A stretch of DNA of 64,000 nucleotides, taken from Pampus argenteus. Its lineage: Eukaryota > Chordata > Actinopteri > Scombriformes > Stromateidae. The stretch lies in the NCBI GenBank assembly GCA_036937835.1, contig CM072877.1:15058001-15122000 (forward strand). The letters run 5' to 3'. Positions within the stretch are counted from its first letter, which is position 1. Each line of letters opens with the position of its first letter. Position numbers and translations under genes: made by a program. Under the pieces are notes generated by a model, which was not told the origin of the DNA, did not search any database, and saw only the letters and a program-made list of their open reading frames with translations. Positions 15,201-28,300 of this stretch are shown here, piece by piece.

Positions 15201-16331
15201 GAAGAGAAAGAAGCATCAGCGAAGGAGACGTAGTGAGGAGCACTTGAGATACACTTGAGAGACATTTGAGATGCTTTAATACATTTCTGAAGAATTTTTA
15301 AGCAAAATATTCACACTTTTACTTAGGTGTGAGTTTTTATTACTTTTACAACACTGGTGTGGGAACACATTAATATATATTTGACTCAGTCAAAGCTGTA
15401 ATTGTAAAACACACCCAAGGCAACGAAAAATAAAATTAAAATTAAAATCTAATCTGATGGACGTCACTTGAAATGAATAACATAATATTTTCAGCACAAG
15501 CATTAATACCACTCGATTGATGTACTCCAAAACCTATTCAGCTAAATAGAGTATACCTCAGAGAGTGGACTGTGATCACAATTTATAGTCATCTATGAGC
15601 TATTGTAGCATTAATGGAAAACTCTGGATTTTGTACAACATTTTTGTTGCCTCATAAGAAAGTGGCAAATTCCTTAAAGGCCTGATAATAAACAGAAGGC
15701 ATAATGTTTATTATCAGTTTATATATCCTCTGGCTCTGCTTCTCCCCTAAACAAGAGGAATGGTGCTACAAAGCTAACGCATGTCTCTACTCTGGCTATT
15801 AAAAAGAGATCACAGATTGTGACTCAACCAGCGCACATAAACACATAGACAGGGTGGTCCAACATGCTTCTGGCTGTGTGTGTGTGTGTGTGTGCTTTTA
15901 GTCTCTTCCCAGAAATGTGCAACAGTAAACAGACTAAAAGACAGAAGTAACATTACCACTGGCTGGGAGCATAAACAGTGACACGCAATGCAATGCAATG
16001 CAATGCAACCCAGCATATACTTCCTTCTTTTTATGTTTGTTTGTGTATATAGGCACATACTGCATGTCACTGCATATAAAAAAAAAAAAAAAAATGCAAT
16101 CAGAGGTGCAGAGGCTGCACAGAGTAACCACAGGGCCCCCTGAGAGCTGCCCTGTTTGGACTTGGAGCCTTAGGCTGAGCTCAGGGGGCCCTAACTCTTC
16201 AGTCTTTCTTCCCTGACACTAACCAGACACAGCAGCATGAACACATTCAGGGATGGGGGGCGGTTGTTCTGTGTGTATGTGTGTGTATATATATGTATAT
16301 ATGATCGAGAGAGAGAGAGACAGAGAGAGAC

Positions 16332-16372
<41 letters not shown>

Positions 16373-19300
16373 GAGAGAGAGACAGACAGAGAGAGACAGA
16401 GAGAACCATTAACACATAAGCAGAATGCACCCGGTTCTAACCCACAGCTTTGACGACTATTTTTTCATATCCTCGTTTCAGTCTCTCCCTCGTAAAGAAA
16501 GCAATTACATGCGCAGGACAATCCCACATTAAACAAACATTAGTTCTCTCTCCAGAGCCAGACTCAGCCAAATTACATTGTTTCCAGATGCCTGTCACAA
16601 AAACACACTTACCATACCCCCTCCTCTACTCTGCTCCTGCCTGTTTCTCCTCTCTGTAGTTCTCCATTCCTCCACACCTTTAGCTCCTCTTTGTGTCTCT
16701 CCCTATACATCCTAAAATGTTGTCACTTTACAGCAGTACAAGACATTTTTGACTCCTTCTTTTGGATGTAAAACCTCGATCTCAAATGATGGACTTTAGC
16801 CAGTGTGCCAAATCATCATAACTGGCCAGATTAGGAAATGCTATGCATGAGGATTTATGTAAATGTCAGTTTAAGATTCACACTGATGGCAGTGGTAGGA
16901 ATAAATGGCTGGTCAGCTAATGTTTAGCTTGCAGATAACATTTGTAACTATTAACTTCTGTATTGTGTTACTTTCTTTTCATTTTGCTGCTGCATTAAAC
17001 ATTTAACTATCTGTTCATTTTTTAATCTATGGTTTCATTCCTCTTCTGATACGAGCAAATGAGCTGAATATTTGGTTAACATTTACAGAGTTAACATTGA
17101 TGTTGAACGACAGTTCAAGCCATCATTGTCACACACATTTAGAAATCACACAGGACATAAATGGTCCTTAGTAAAACTCACTCGCTGTATAATGGCTAAG
17201 CGCTGTTGTTTAAGTTACATCTTTCAGACTTCTATGAAATAATCTGATCAGAAGAGCAGAAACACTTAGTTGATTAACAAGGCTGAACACTGAAAACATC
17301 CAGAATCAAGGCCAGGCTGGAAGGTCTCCTTCCTTCTGAATGGTGCAGCACAAATACTCAAAAACATCCTGTTTACTACCAAAGACATTGAAAAAACTGA
17401 TTATGCACAAAACTACTGTCCAAGACACAATTAAGCTGAATATATATATATATAAAATATATGTTCCTTTTATTTAGAAATGTAAATAAAGCTATTAGAT
17501 GCGGCAGACACAGGAACCTTTGTAGACATGGGAACCAATGTCACATTGAGTTAGTATAGTCTAAGCTCAAGGATAACAGCAGTATCAGAAAAGTTGACCA
17601 GTACGATCTTAAAAGACTATGACCCAGACTAGATGTCTGACACTATTCTAGGAAAAACTCTCATTGTAAAATTCCCATGAAATAATCATACTACAAAGCT
17701 GCCTCGTGCCCTTGGGCAACACACGATCTTCAAAAGTAGGAATGCTGTTGTGTAGTCGACCTTACACTTTGACCTTCCATTGCGTGAATTTGTCTTATTA
17801 TTGATGTCACAACTATTATGTTCGCTCTGAATGTACTCTCCTATGACAACTGCTGGCTGGACTGATTTCTGCAATCATGGCAAACTAATCTCTCTTTTCC
17901 ATTTTCCGTCATACACAGAGTGCGTTTATGGCCGTGTGTGTAAATAAAACAGAACATTAAAATAAGCCCTGAAGGAAGGAAGCATCAAAACAAAGCTGGA
18001 AATTGCATTTTGATTTTATGTGTGTGTGTGTGTGTGTTTATGTGTGTGCACGGATGTCTGTTTGTAAGGGGCCTCATCAGACAGTTGCTGCATGGTTGAA
18101 GGAGCACTCAAATATACTCATGTTTCCCCCAACACCTAAGGGCATCTGTGGGGACCTCCTAATACATTTCCAACCCCCAAACGCACACAGACAAATATGT
18201 TCACGAACACTTATCCAGAACCATGCAAATCTAATGAGACAGCCAGACTGAGACCTAGATAAATAAACCTAAAGGCAAAGGCGCCTGAACACAAATACAA
18301 ATATACATAGTCAGTAGTCTACATGGTGCACATCATTGGTCAGGTGTGACTATTAGGATCCATAGATAGTTTATTGCATTGGGACAACATTATGATTAAT
18401 TTATTGATTTAAGCTCTACCACTTAGATATTGCTGTGGTGCCATTAAGATTTCAATTTCAGATTAAGACTTATCTTTCAGAGAAATTTCAATATTACTTT
18501 GTACTCGTGTGACTGATTTTAATATCGGAGATGTGGGCTAGAAAAATAATGAGAAGACGACAAAGGATTGGAGTAGACAGACAGCTGAAGTCTGCCACCT
18601 GACAGTGGGCCTGCAGCAACAGGCCTTTAGATTTAATGCTTTCAAGGAAAAACGTCACAAAGCATCAAACCGTGCGCTGCCTCCTCGTCTTAAACTGGCT
18701 GACATTAATGGTGCCAGAAGCCAAATAGGGAGTCATTTACGGCAGCAAAAAGGAGGCAACACAAATATTTCAAAATCCATGATGGAGAAGATACTACAAA
18801 GCAGACCAAATCGTGTGGTAGCAGGAAACATTATTATATTAATATAATCAGAATTTTGATGATCAATAATTAAATTGGGTAACCCTTTAAATAAAATCAT
18901 AAAGATTTGTGGTTACAGTTTTGAAATGAATTTTTGTGATGACTTATTTGCAAAAATTTGTCAAGCCATTATAAAATAGTCGGTTAAAACGGTTGGCGTT
19001 ATCTTAACCACTGATCGGACTAGTCAAGTCTGTTTCTTCTCTAAATACAGTCGTATATAATGTGATAATTACTGGTTATGGTTGGGTGTAGTCAGAAATG
19101 AACTCATAATATAACGATGTACTCACACACCTCAGAGTACACTTATTAATGACTGCAGCAAGGCGAGAGGTTAAACCCCTGAAGGTCAGCAAAGTGTTAA
19201 AGTTGCTTTTTAAAGGAGGTCATTTTATATACGAGTCAAATAATTTTTGTTTAAAATTAAAACTCATGTCAGGGGGTAGAAATAAATGGCTGGTCAGCTT

Positions 19301-22300
19301 GTACTTGCTTTTTTAAATCTTTATAACATGTAAATAGTTAAGGTTATTTTTTTATCACGGATTGAACTAATCAAAAAATAAATGAAATGGATGAGAGCAA
19401 CATTTTGGGAAATACACGTATTGGCTTTAATTGCCAACAGTTAAATGAGAAGATTGATAGCACCCTCACGTCTCTCTGCTATATGAAGCTACAGCCAGCA
19501 GTTGGTTAGCGTAGCACAAAAGGATTATAAGGAGGAAGCAGCTAGCCTGGCTCTGTCAGAAAGAAACAAAAGCCGATATCTTTGAAGCTCAGTTATTAGC
19601 ATATTATAAATAAATCACATAAATCAATGTGTAAAAACTACAATTTGTGGTCTTACTGGGCATTAGTTGTAGGACTATTTCTTGGTAAGTAATTGCACCT
19701 TGCCAAGAAACAGTCCTGCACAATTAGCCCCTGGCTAGCCGTTTCCCTCTGATTCCAGTCTTTATGCTAAGCTAAGTAGCGGTCATATTTAATGGACAGA
19801 CATCAATCTTTTGTAACTTCCAGCTAAAAAAGAAAGTAACCACATTTTTCTAAGTGTTGGAACGTACTCATTAGGATAAAAGTTTGGGCTATGGTAACAA
19901 ACGATGTATCATTAAATGAAAAACAAAGTAAAGTGTTGCAGGTGTAATAAAAATAATCAATGTCAAAATTCAGGCACTAAAGTTTTTTAAATCGTCACAC
20001 ATAGTAAATTCTCAAATGATGCATCGGTTCACATCTGTACCTTATTAAAGTACAAATAATTTGGCAAACATTGATAAACCAAATGCAGACTGTGTGTATG
20101 TCTGTTACTCACATAGTCAGGCAAGGCTGTGTTGTCTCCCTGTCTGCCTCTCAGACTCTGTGTTGCCTGCTCCAAAACCTTGTTGTGCTTTTTGGAAAGC
20201 AAAGCAAATAAACTGCAGAAGAGACACAGAGAGGGCAAAGGAATGAGAGCGGTAATGATAGTTGGATGATGCATTAAAATACACAGTTGTCATATTGCAC
20301 ATGTTGAGCTGTAATTTATGAACCGTAAACACTCAAATAGTGGCCTTTACTTACACCTCAAGTAAAGAGAGGGGTCTTTATTTAAAACACATTATTATTA
20401 GACGGGCTTGTTTTGCTCTGCAAATAAGGCCTTTAAAATAATGATGAATAATGTGTCTTGCAACAACAAAATAATCATGAAACTGGTAGAAAATAGTTTC
20501 AGAAATGATGTGTCAAAATACTAAAAAGTATGCTTAATATACTATCACATCTCCTTTTTACAAATATGGCTCATATTTGCCCTAACTGGTCACACAGCTT
20601 TGGTTACTTACTGAGAGAAATTCTCTTAATATATTTATTTGTTGGTGAGAACCTCGACCCAGTGGTGAACAGACTTGCATTTACCCTTATAGTATGTGTT
20701 TGTATCTGTAAAGTTGTATGTGAGGGCCTTGCATGACTGCATGTAACGGCTGGACACAGACATACATCACGACCTTGGATTGTAGCAATAGTTTAGATCA
20801 GTACACACATGCGCATGCACGCACACACAATTAATGGACAATAGCACAGTGTTCATGTCATAGTAAACTGATTTACTCAACATGCGTGGTCATGTAAAAG
20901 AAGACACATTTTTTCCTCAAGATTTTCTAAAAAGTGTTTTCCGATGCAAAGATTACAAAAAATAAATCTATTTTAATATATTAGTAGTTTAGTTTTTATT
21001 GACCATCATATTTACTACATTGCATGAAGTGAGTGGCCTTCTTCTCTAATAACCACCTAATCTATTTTTTTGTATTATTCAAGGTAGAAGTTGCAGAATA
21101 AACTAAATTCAATGACAGCAGAATGCTCAAGAAAAGCAGAACAGACCTCATCTAAGCCCTTTAGAGCTACACCTGTTCACCTGTCAGCAATGGAAAATAC
21201 ATATACATACAGATATTTGAACAGCTATGAAGAGGTCTACTTGTTACCTACAGACCTGCTTAATAGGTGCCGTTGTACTATCTGGTCAGCTTTTTCTATT
21301 TCAAATGAGAGACCACCGTGCAAGCTCCACCTGGGACCCTTGCCCACAATAGTGACTAGTTGTTCTGTCCATGCCCTCAATTATGCCGAGGCAGTGACGG
21401 ACGAGGTCCAGGAAACAGCGACACAGGAGGATTTCCACACTGTTGGCCTGATCGCAAAATCAGCTATAAAGCTGAAGTAATAACAGACATGGTCCAACAC
21501 GACACAGAAGATGTAAAGGTGCTTTGTCCTAACAGTCCAAAAGATTCTGTTGTATGTGGACACACAGTGTGCGATTGTGAACCATTCCTTTGATCAGTAT
21601 TTGGACATTTGTATGTATGAGGCAACACTAATAATACATATAGAAGTTATATTTTCATTTCAATGCTGATTTTCAAATAGAATTCCTGAAAATTTGGCAA
21701 GCTGGAATAATGCATTATTCCATCATTCACACTTATCAGAATATATTCTAAAAGAAATGGTAAAATTACAGAAAAAAACTGCATTTCATTGCTGCTGGCC
21801 ACCTACAAGGCAAATCCATCCATTTTATTTTCAGTGGAGGGGGACTTTAACGGGTCACATGCAACACATGCGCATGGACAATAAAGACTGTGGATATGGA
21901 GGGTAGAGGTGAGAGAGGGAGGAAATATCGATGAAAAGAGAAGATAGAAGATGAATAGAATACAATAGGGTAAGATGCAGGGTGGTGGTGGTGGGGGCAA
22001 TATCACCCACAGCTGCATGTAAATAAACAACTATAGCCGCAATTCTCTCTCAGAGTCAATTAAAGAGCAGAGTTTAATGCTGCCTGGAAATTCCTGGCAG
22101 GAAATCCCCTTTATCTAGTCAGACAGTAGCCAGTTAGTTTAGCCAGGTGATCATAGTCATCATCATCATCAGACATGGAGTCAGTTGCTCTACATCACTA
22201 CAGGACAGACGTGTATGCATTCACAGACAGAGTTCCTTTTCTGACTCAAAACACCAGAGTCACAGATATGGAGAGACACACAGGCAGCATGATAAGAGGA

Positions 22301-25300
22301 ATCCTTGTGTGTACGTGAACATATTCACGTCTTCAGGGAAGGAAACATTCCTTCCTGTGTACCTGAAGTTAACAAACAGACATGAATGACTCTTGTGTGT
22401 GTGTGCACGTGTGTGGTGTACGTGTGTGTGGGGTTTGGACCTTTGCAAGTCTTCCGTGTCCTCGTGGGCTGAACCCTTTCCGTCAATTCCCTTGTGTTAC
22501 ATAATGTACTTTTCTGGCCCACCACTCACTCAATATTTCATGTCTTAGTCTGCTGCAGACCCTGTCAAGTTACTACAACAATAAACATTTTTTTTTTATT
22601 TAGTGCAGAAGGTGAAATAAAACAATAAAAATAGACTTGATTATGTGTTGATTTAAGCGACTATTAACATCTGCCAAAGAAGAAGTGACGAGATGAGGGG
22701 ACAGGTTTTATAGAAAATGGAGAGATATCATCCAGCATTTCCTATTATCCTTTGTTCTGTTCTGTCTAGATTTGTATTTGTACACTTGCAGTACGTCCTC
22801 ACCTGATGATGCGCTGGGCAGCATACTGGTGGAGACATCGAAATTGTGCTGACATGTTTGCAAGTGCAGCCAGACAGTTGGTGTGGAGGTATTTATCCTA
22901 TAGAGAGTGGGGGCGCACACGCACACGCACACACACACACACACACACACAGAGACGAGAGAATGATGTTCTTGTTACACTTCAAGTCACTCATTTTCAT
23001 CTTCACAGTTCCATCATGACAAATGTATGTGGATAGTAAATGACTATTTGGACATATAAATGTGCCTACAGCAAATGGATTTCTGTATACACATCATGTT
23101 ACTGTGTGAGTTTTTCTGTATGTATGTGCAGCTTACCCTTGTCCGGGTCATATTGAACTGGATAGTGCGGATGACCACCAGGATGAGCAAACTGCCAAGT
23201 GATATCTCCGTCAAGGACCTCTCTGTGTACCATGAGATGTTCTTCAATACCTGAGAGAGTGAGAAATAGGATATAAATGAGGAATAATTTACTATAATTC
23301 CAGTAACAGCAAAAAACTGAGGGATGCAGTGCTGAACAGTGTGTATTAAACTGTGCGTCTACCCACCACTTCATGGATGGAGCGATTGAAGGCATCGTCT
23401 TCTGTAAGGATGAGGAGAATGATGAGGGCCATGTAGACATGATGAGAATTTCTTTCTTCCACGTGATAAAGGATCTCGAGGATGGGCAACACCTGAGACG
23501 AACAGTGGGAAAACAGGAGGAATAACATTTATCAGATCCTTGTTACAAGATTTCTGACTTTGTGTGAATATGGGCATTTGTCTCATGATACAAATTAGTC
23601 CTATCCTTGCCACAGCTCTGCAAAACTCTAGCATTTACATTCCTCATTCCTTGGTTTAACCTTTTAATAATTACTTATTAAACACAGCGATTTTATGTCT
23701 AATTTTGGTGCGTGACAATGGAGAAGTTTAAATCTGCAGATGTTCTGGCTATCTGTGAGCAACGCCCTGGAGGCAGCACAATCAAACAGCATGAGGGGAT
23801 AAACTAAGAAGCAATAGTGGATAAAATTTTGACAGTTTGATAGATGCCACTAAAGAGCTGAATACACACTCAAAAATGTATTTTATATATATTCTCTGTC
23901 AACCATTAAAATCATATAAATAGTAAAGTTTCCACCTGTGGAGCTAACATAGTATCAAGTCAAAGACAAAAAAAGAGGAAAAGATGCACTTCAGGTATCT
24001 TTTCACACTTTTTGAGAGCTCTGAACGATGGCTGCTAAACTATAGATGGAGACAGTGTAAAAGCGTAAAAGATTTCACTCAGAGTGACAGCAGTTAGTAG
24101 CTAGCATGGTGAGTCATGAACACACACAGTTGCGGTGTTAGTTCATTACGTTCTTGTGCAGCGCTGCTTTATTGTTCAGCATATGAAGTACCTAGACTCA
24201 TTAGTAGCCCCCCCTACATAATAAGCTCAGTCTAGATCTGCTAATGATGGTATTTTATTATACTTTCTATATGGAGAAAAATATATACTACTCAGAAAGG
24301 TCACACTGACAGGGATTTAATTAGTCTAAAGTAATAAAACATGATTGTAACAGAAAGTCAGTTCCTGCACATGTTTGGTTATTGTCTTGAGTTTATAGCA
24401 TTTCACTGTGGTTGTGGTTTAAATGTTGTTTTCTCAACTTTTACTTCCACACACTAATATGTCAACACATGGCAGAAACTCCTGAAAAAAATGATAAACA
24501 TGATGCACAGTACAAACACATTATTTGGATTGTTAGCCAATAAAACCACATTATTGTGTGCTAAAGTGTGTGAAAAAGTCTCATTTTTAAATGTGTACCA
24601 TCTGACTAAAGCTGAGCTAAAGCTTTAATTTCATTCAGTAAATGCCCCAGTACATTCACTCCACTACAAACATTAACTGGCACTGTCACACATGGGCAGA
24701 ACAGCACCAGCTGCCACTACATACAGCCTCACCGTTTACTGAGCTTAGCACTGGTTATACATGAAACAATTTCATGGCCATGCTCATATCTGTAGGAATT
24801 TAAAAAATAAACTCTACTAGTAATGGCTTTTATTAATATATACCAATGCCAAACTTTAACTGCATGTCTATTATTGTACAAGTCCTTCTTGAAAACGAGA
24901 TTGCGATCTCAATGGAAGAAAGGAAGAATGAAAGAAACGATGAAAGAAAGTTTTGCTGATAATGACATAATTCTACTCTAATTCTTATAGCGTTGTTCCA
25001 GATTCATGAATAAATGTACATACAGCACACTCTGTAACTGAACAATAAAATCATAGCCCCTTCATTGCTTTATTCCTACCCACCAGATTGTCCATGTCAG
25101 TTCTGGACAGCATGTATGTCCTCATGTTGGCGTTCTGGTGAAGGAGGGTGTACAGCAGTAGAGTGGCCTGGTCTGAACGCTGCTGCTCACACAGCGCTGT
25201 GTACAGACTGTTGAAATTGATTTGGAAAGTGTGAGGTTGCTCCACAGGCAGCGATGATGTGTCTACAAGAGCGGAAGCAGGTATTATCAGAATTAGTAGA

Positions 25301-28300
25301 TCATATTACATACATATGAGCAACATATTCTCAGCAGCAACAACAACAATATGCAATAAAAAAATGTACAACAGGTTAAAATAAAGAATATGTCAACTGT
25401 GCATACATTACCTTGTGTGTTTCTGAAACAAGTGATAGCCTGGCGGTATGGGTTGGGCCAATCAGGCCCGTCCGTCAGATTGGCTAGGACCAGCAGTAAC
25501 AAAAGGCTCTGATTGGACAAAGGTAAGGGGTTGTGTTCCTGGTCCACCCCTGCTTTGCTGCCGCCAGCTCCACCCAGTGTGAACACACTCCACAGACCAC
25601 CTGAAGACACACAGGTAAACGTACGAAGATAAAACACACACACACACACACGTAAATATACACAATATTACTGCATTAATATATAGAGTTTGTATTAGAG
25701 TTACAAGGGTATTTTTATTTATTTATTTATAATATTATTATAACTCATTATTAATTTCTATCTAATTAGAGGAAATACTTTCTATTGCTTGTCTCACATT
25801 ACAGTGACTGGTTTCGAGAAAGGCCTGAGAACTGCAGCTCTCAGTTTAAGTACAACAGATGGGTAATCTGTGTAGGATCCAGTAATGAAGAGCCGTCAAG
25901 TTGTGTATGTCAACCTTTTTATAGAAAGCACTAGAGTAATTCTCATAACTGATTTATGCTTCATAGGGGGAAAAAATGAGCATGTGCAGCCAGACTGATG
26001 TAATCAAGGCCAAAATGGGCACAATGGAGTCACGCAGGGTGGTTTGCAGCACCTGAAATTTGAAACAACATAGACGGCGCCAGAGAACAAAGAGAAACTG
26101 GAACTACTGGCCAACTGGAGCGGTGTTCGTTTTTCTTGTTGGGGGATGAGAGAGGGAGAGAGCTGAATTTCCTAAGCAGCCACTGAATTGCTGGCGCTTT
26201 CAGGCGTCATGAGAAGCACGAGAAGCATGAGCAACAAGGTACACAAATGACAGTCTCTGGCTCCTGAACGTCTAGCCGCACAGAATGCATGAACCCAGCA
26301 CCAGTGAGAGGCAGCGCGGGTGTATTGTAGGTCCACACTGATCAAGCTACTGAAATTTAGGAGAAGCCAAGTAGATATGTTGCCATCTAGTGGCGAATGA
26401 TAGAAAATCAAAACATTCTCCTTGTAAGAATAATGTAACCAAGTCATCTTGATCCATTCAACTATGACACACCAACATTATCTATTTACTCGTTTGATGA
26501 CCCAGAAAAGATTTCAGTCAAGCTAAAAAGGAGACGTATGTTTAAAACATTAGAGGGATGACATGCTTCATGTGCAAGGACCTCCTACTACATTAAACAG
26601 TCAAAGTATTAAACCATTTCATATACTTCTTCTCCTCGAAGAGTTTCTTTTTAACATCGTGTGACTGTTTAAAATTTTAGTAACATCTATGGTTTATATG
26701 TTGGTTTGCTTTTAAATTCAATAATTGCTAGTTGAGAGCTACTCTCAGTATTTGTGTAACTGAGTGTGCAATTCCAGTGAGGAAGGGAGGGAAGTTGTTT
26801 ATATTTCAGTGAGGGAGACATCAACAACCTGTATCCACAACAGAAAGAAAGCGACAAACAACATCATTTGTACAGGTCATTCTCCCCTATATTCTGTCTC
26901 TCTCTCTCTCTCCACACACACACACGATACTCTTTATTCCCTCTACCGCCCAGAGAGAGAAATGAGTGCAAGAGTGTGAGAGAAAACAAGATCTGGAGAG
27001 AGAGAGGGCCAAGTTGTGACGGAGCCCTGTTCATCTCATCACTGGCACCAGAGTGACTAGCCCGACAGTGTCAGAGAACCCGGTCTGGCAGCCACATTTC
27101 CTGTATTCTCACACACACATTCGCAGAGCTCTATTTTACCTTAGTGGGTGCTGTTTGTTATCCATCTGGCTCAGCTCCCTTTGCCTGTCTGCCTGCCGAC
27201 CACATAAACCCAATAATGCTACACTGCTTAGGCTGCTCGGGCCCTGGCCAGCCGCCCAGTGGAAAAAGAGGAGGAGGACATGAAGAGAAGGAAAGGGAAG
27301 GGGAAAGTGAGGAAAAGAGAAGGTCACACATGGACATAGAAGCTGGCACGCAGAATCTGGGCTTCAGGACTCTAGGGGCAGTGAAGCATCGTACTGTGAG
27401 ACATGCAACACAACTGCACCCACAAATTCCTTATTTTAAAACTTTGCCGTATGAGCCTGCATCCACAACAACCTTTGAAACAGATCTTTTCTTTGCTTAT
27501 TAAAATCCATTGAAACGGCCTGAAAAACAATGAAAAACAAAGCTATAGTGAAGTAGTACCATGTGACCATCTGAGTAGTTCCTGTGAAGACACTAGATAC
27601 TGTAAGGGAGCTGAGGTAGGAAATTATTTCTCATAGTTACAGCTGAGAACATATGTGTCAGTGTAGACAGACACGGCAGGCGAACAGAGACGAACAAAAT
27701 GTGCTTCTTACTTATTTACTTGCATAACGGTGAATAAAATATGACATCAGGGCTTTGGGCCAATGGCTTGGCCAAGTATGCAGATAAACACACACGCACA
27801 CAAACACACATACGTAGACACGCACAATGATTTTCTAAAATTGCACACGGGGGGAGACATGCTGTACAGACAATAAATAAACACACTTCTGATAATCTCG
27901 TGCAAATCAAAATATACTGTACACTCAAAGCGCTTTTACCCAAACCCAATCCAAATCCCTGCTTAAAAAAAAAAAGAAATGTATTCAACATATGAGAACA
28001 TTTCACAGGCTTAGAATGATTTGGAAACAATTACTATAATCATATTAAAAAAAACATCTAATGACCTTTCCCAGTATGACCAGGATATTTTTTGGTAAGT
28101 GAGCTATACTAATGAAGACCTAATACACCTACATGTAGACATCACAAGGTAAGTAGTGCAGAGTAGCATTAGCAGAGATGAGAGGCGAGGAAAGGAGAGT
28201 AGAATAGTGCTGCGTAGCAAAGAGGAGAGGAGAAAAAGCTCTGAGTTGCCAGTCTGGGTGATAATCCCCCCTGTAGACGCTCGCTCAGACTCAGACAGCA

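Larger units (their letters stand above)
8699..20112 (-). other. DYM intron 14 (11.4 kb)
   Basis: The largest fully contained intron. It carries a GGAA-type purine tract (8850-8880), partial foldback repeat copies (9138-9222 and 19400-19849), an AT-rich repeat (10440-10615), percomorph repeat copy B (14280-14640) and a 12-bp hairpin (15682-15717). It also holds a GCAAT pentamer array (15985-16008), a GA-rich tract (16307-16404) and several CA/GT runs. Open frames here have no homology that I can recognise. Confidence 0.75.

Noticed and set aside
16191..16453. Arg/Glu-rich and Ser/Leu-rich open frames
   Set aside because: They are translations of the GA microsatellite.
21091..21480. 129-codon plus-strand open frame in DYM intron 13
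   Set aside because: It starts at a non-ATG codon, has no recognisable domain, and lies in AT-rich intron sequence without splice or promoter context. Best read as chance.
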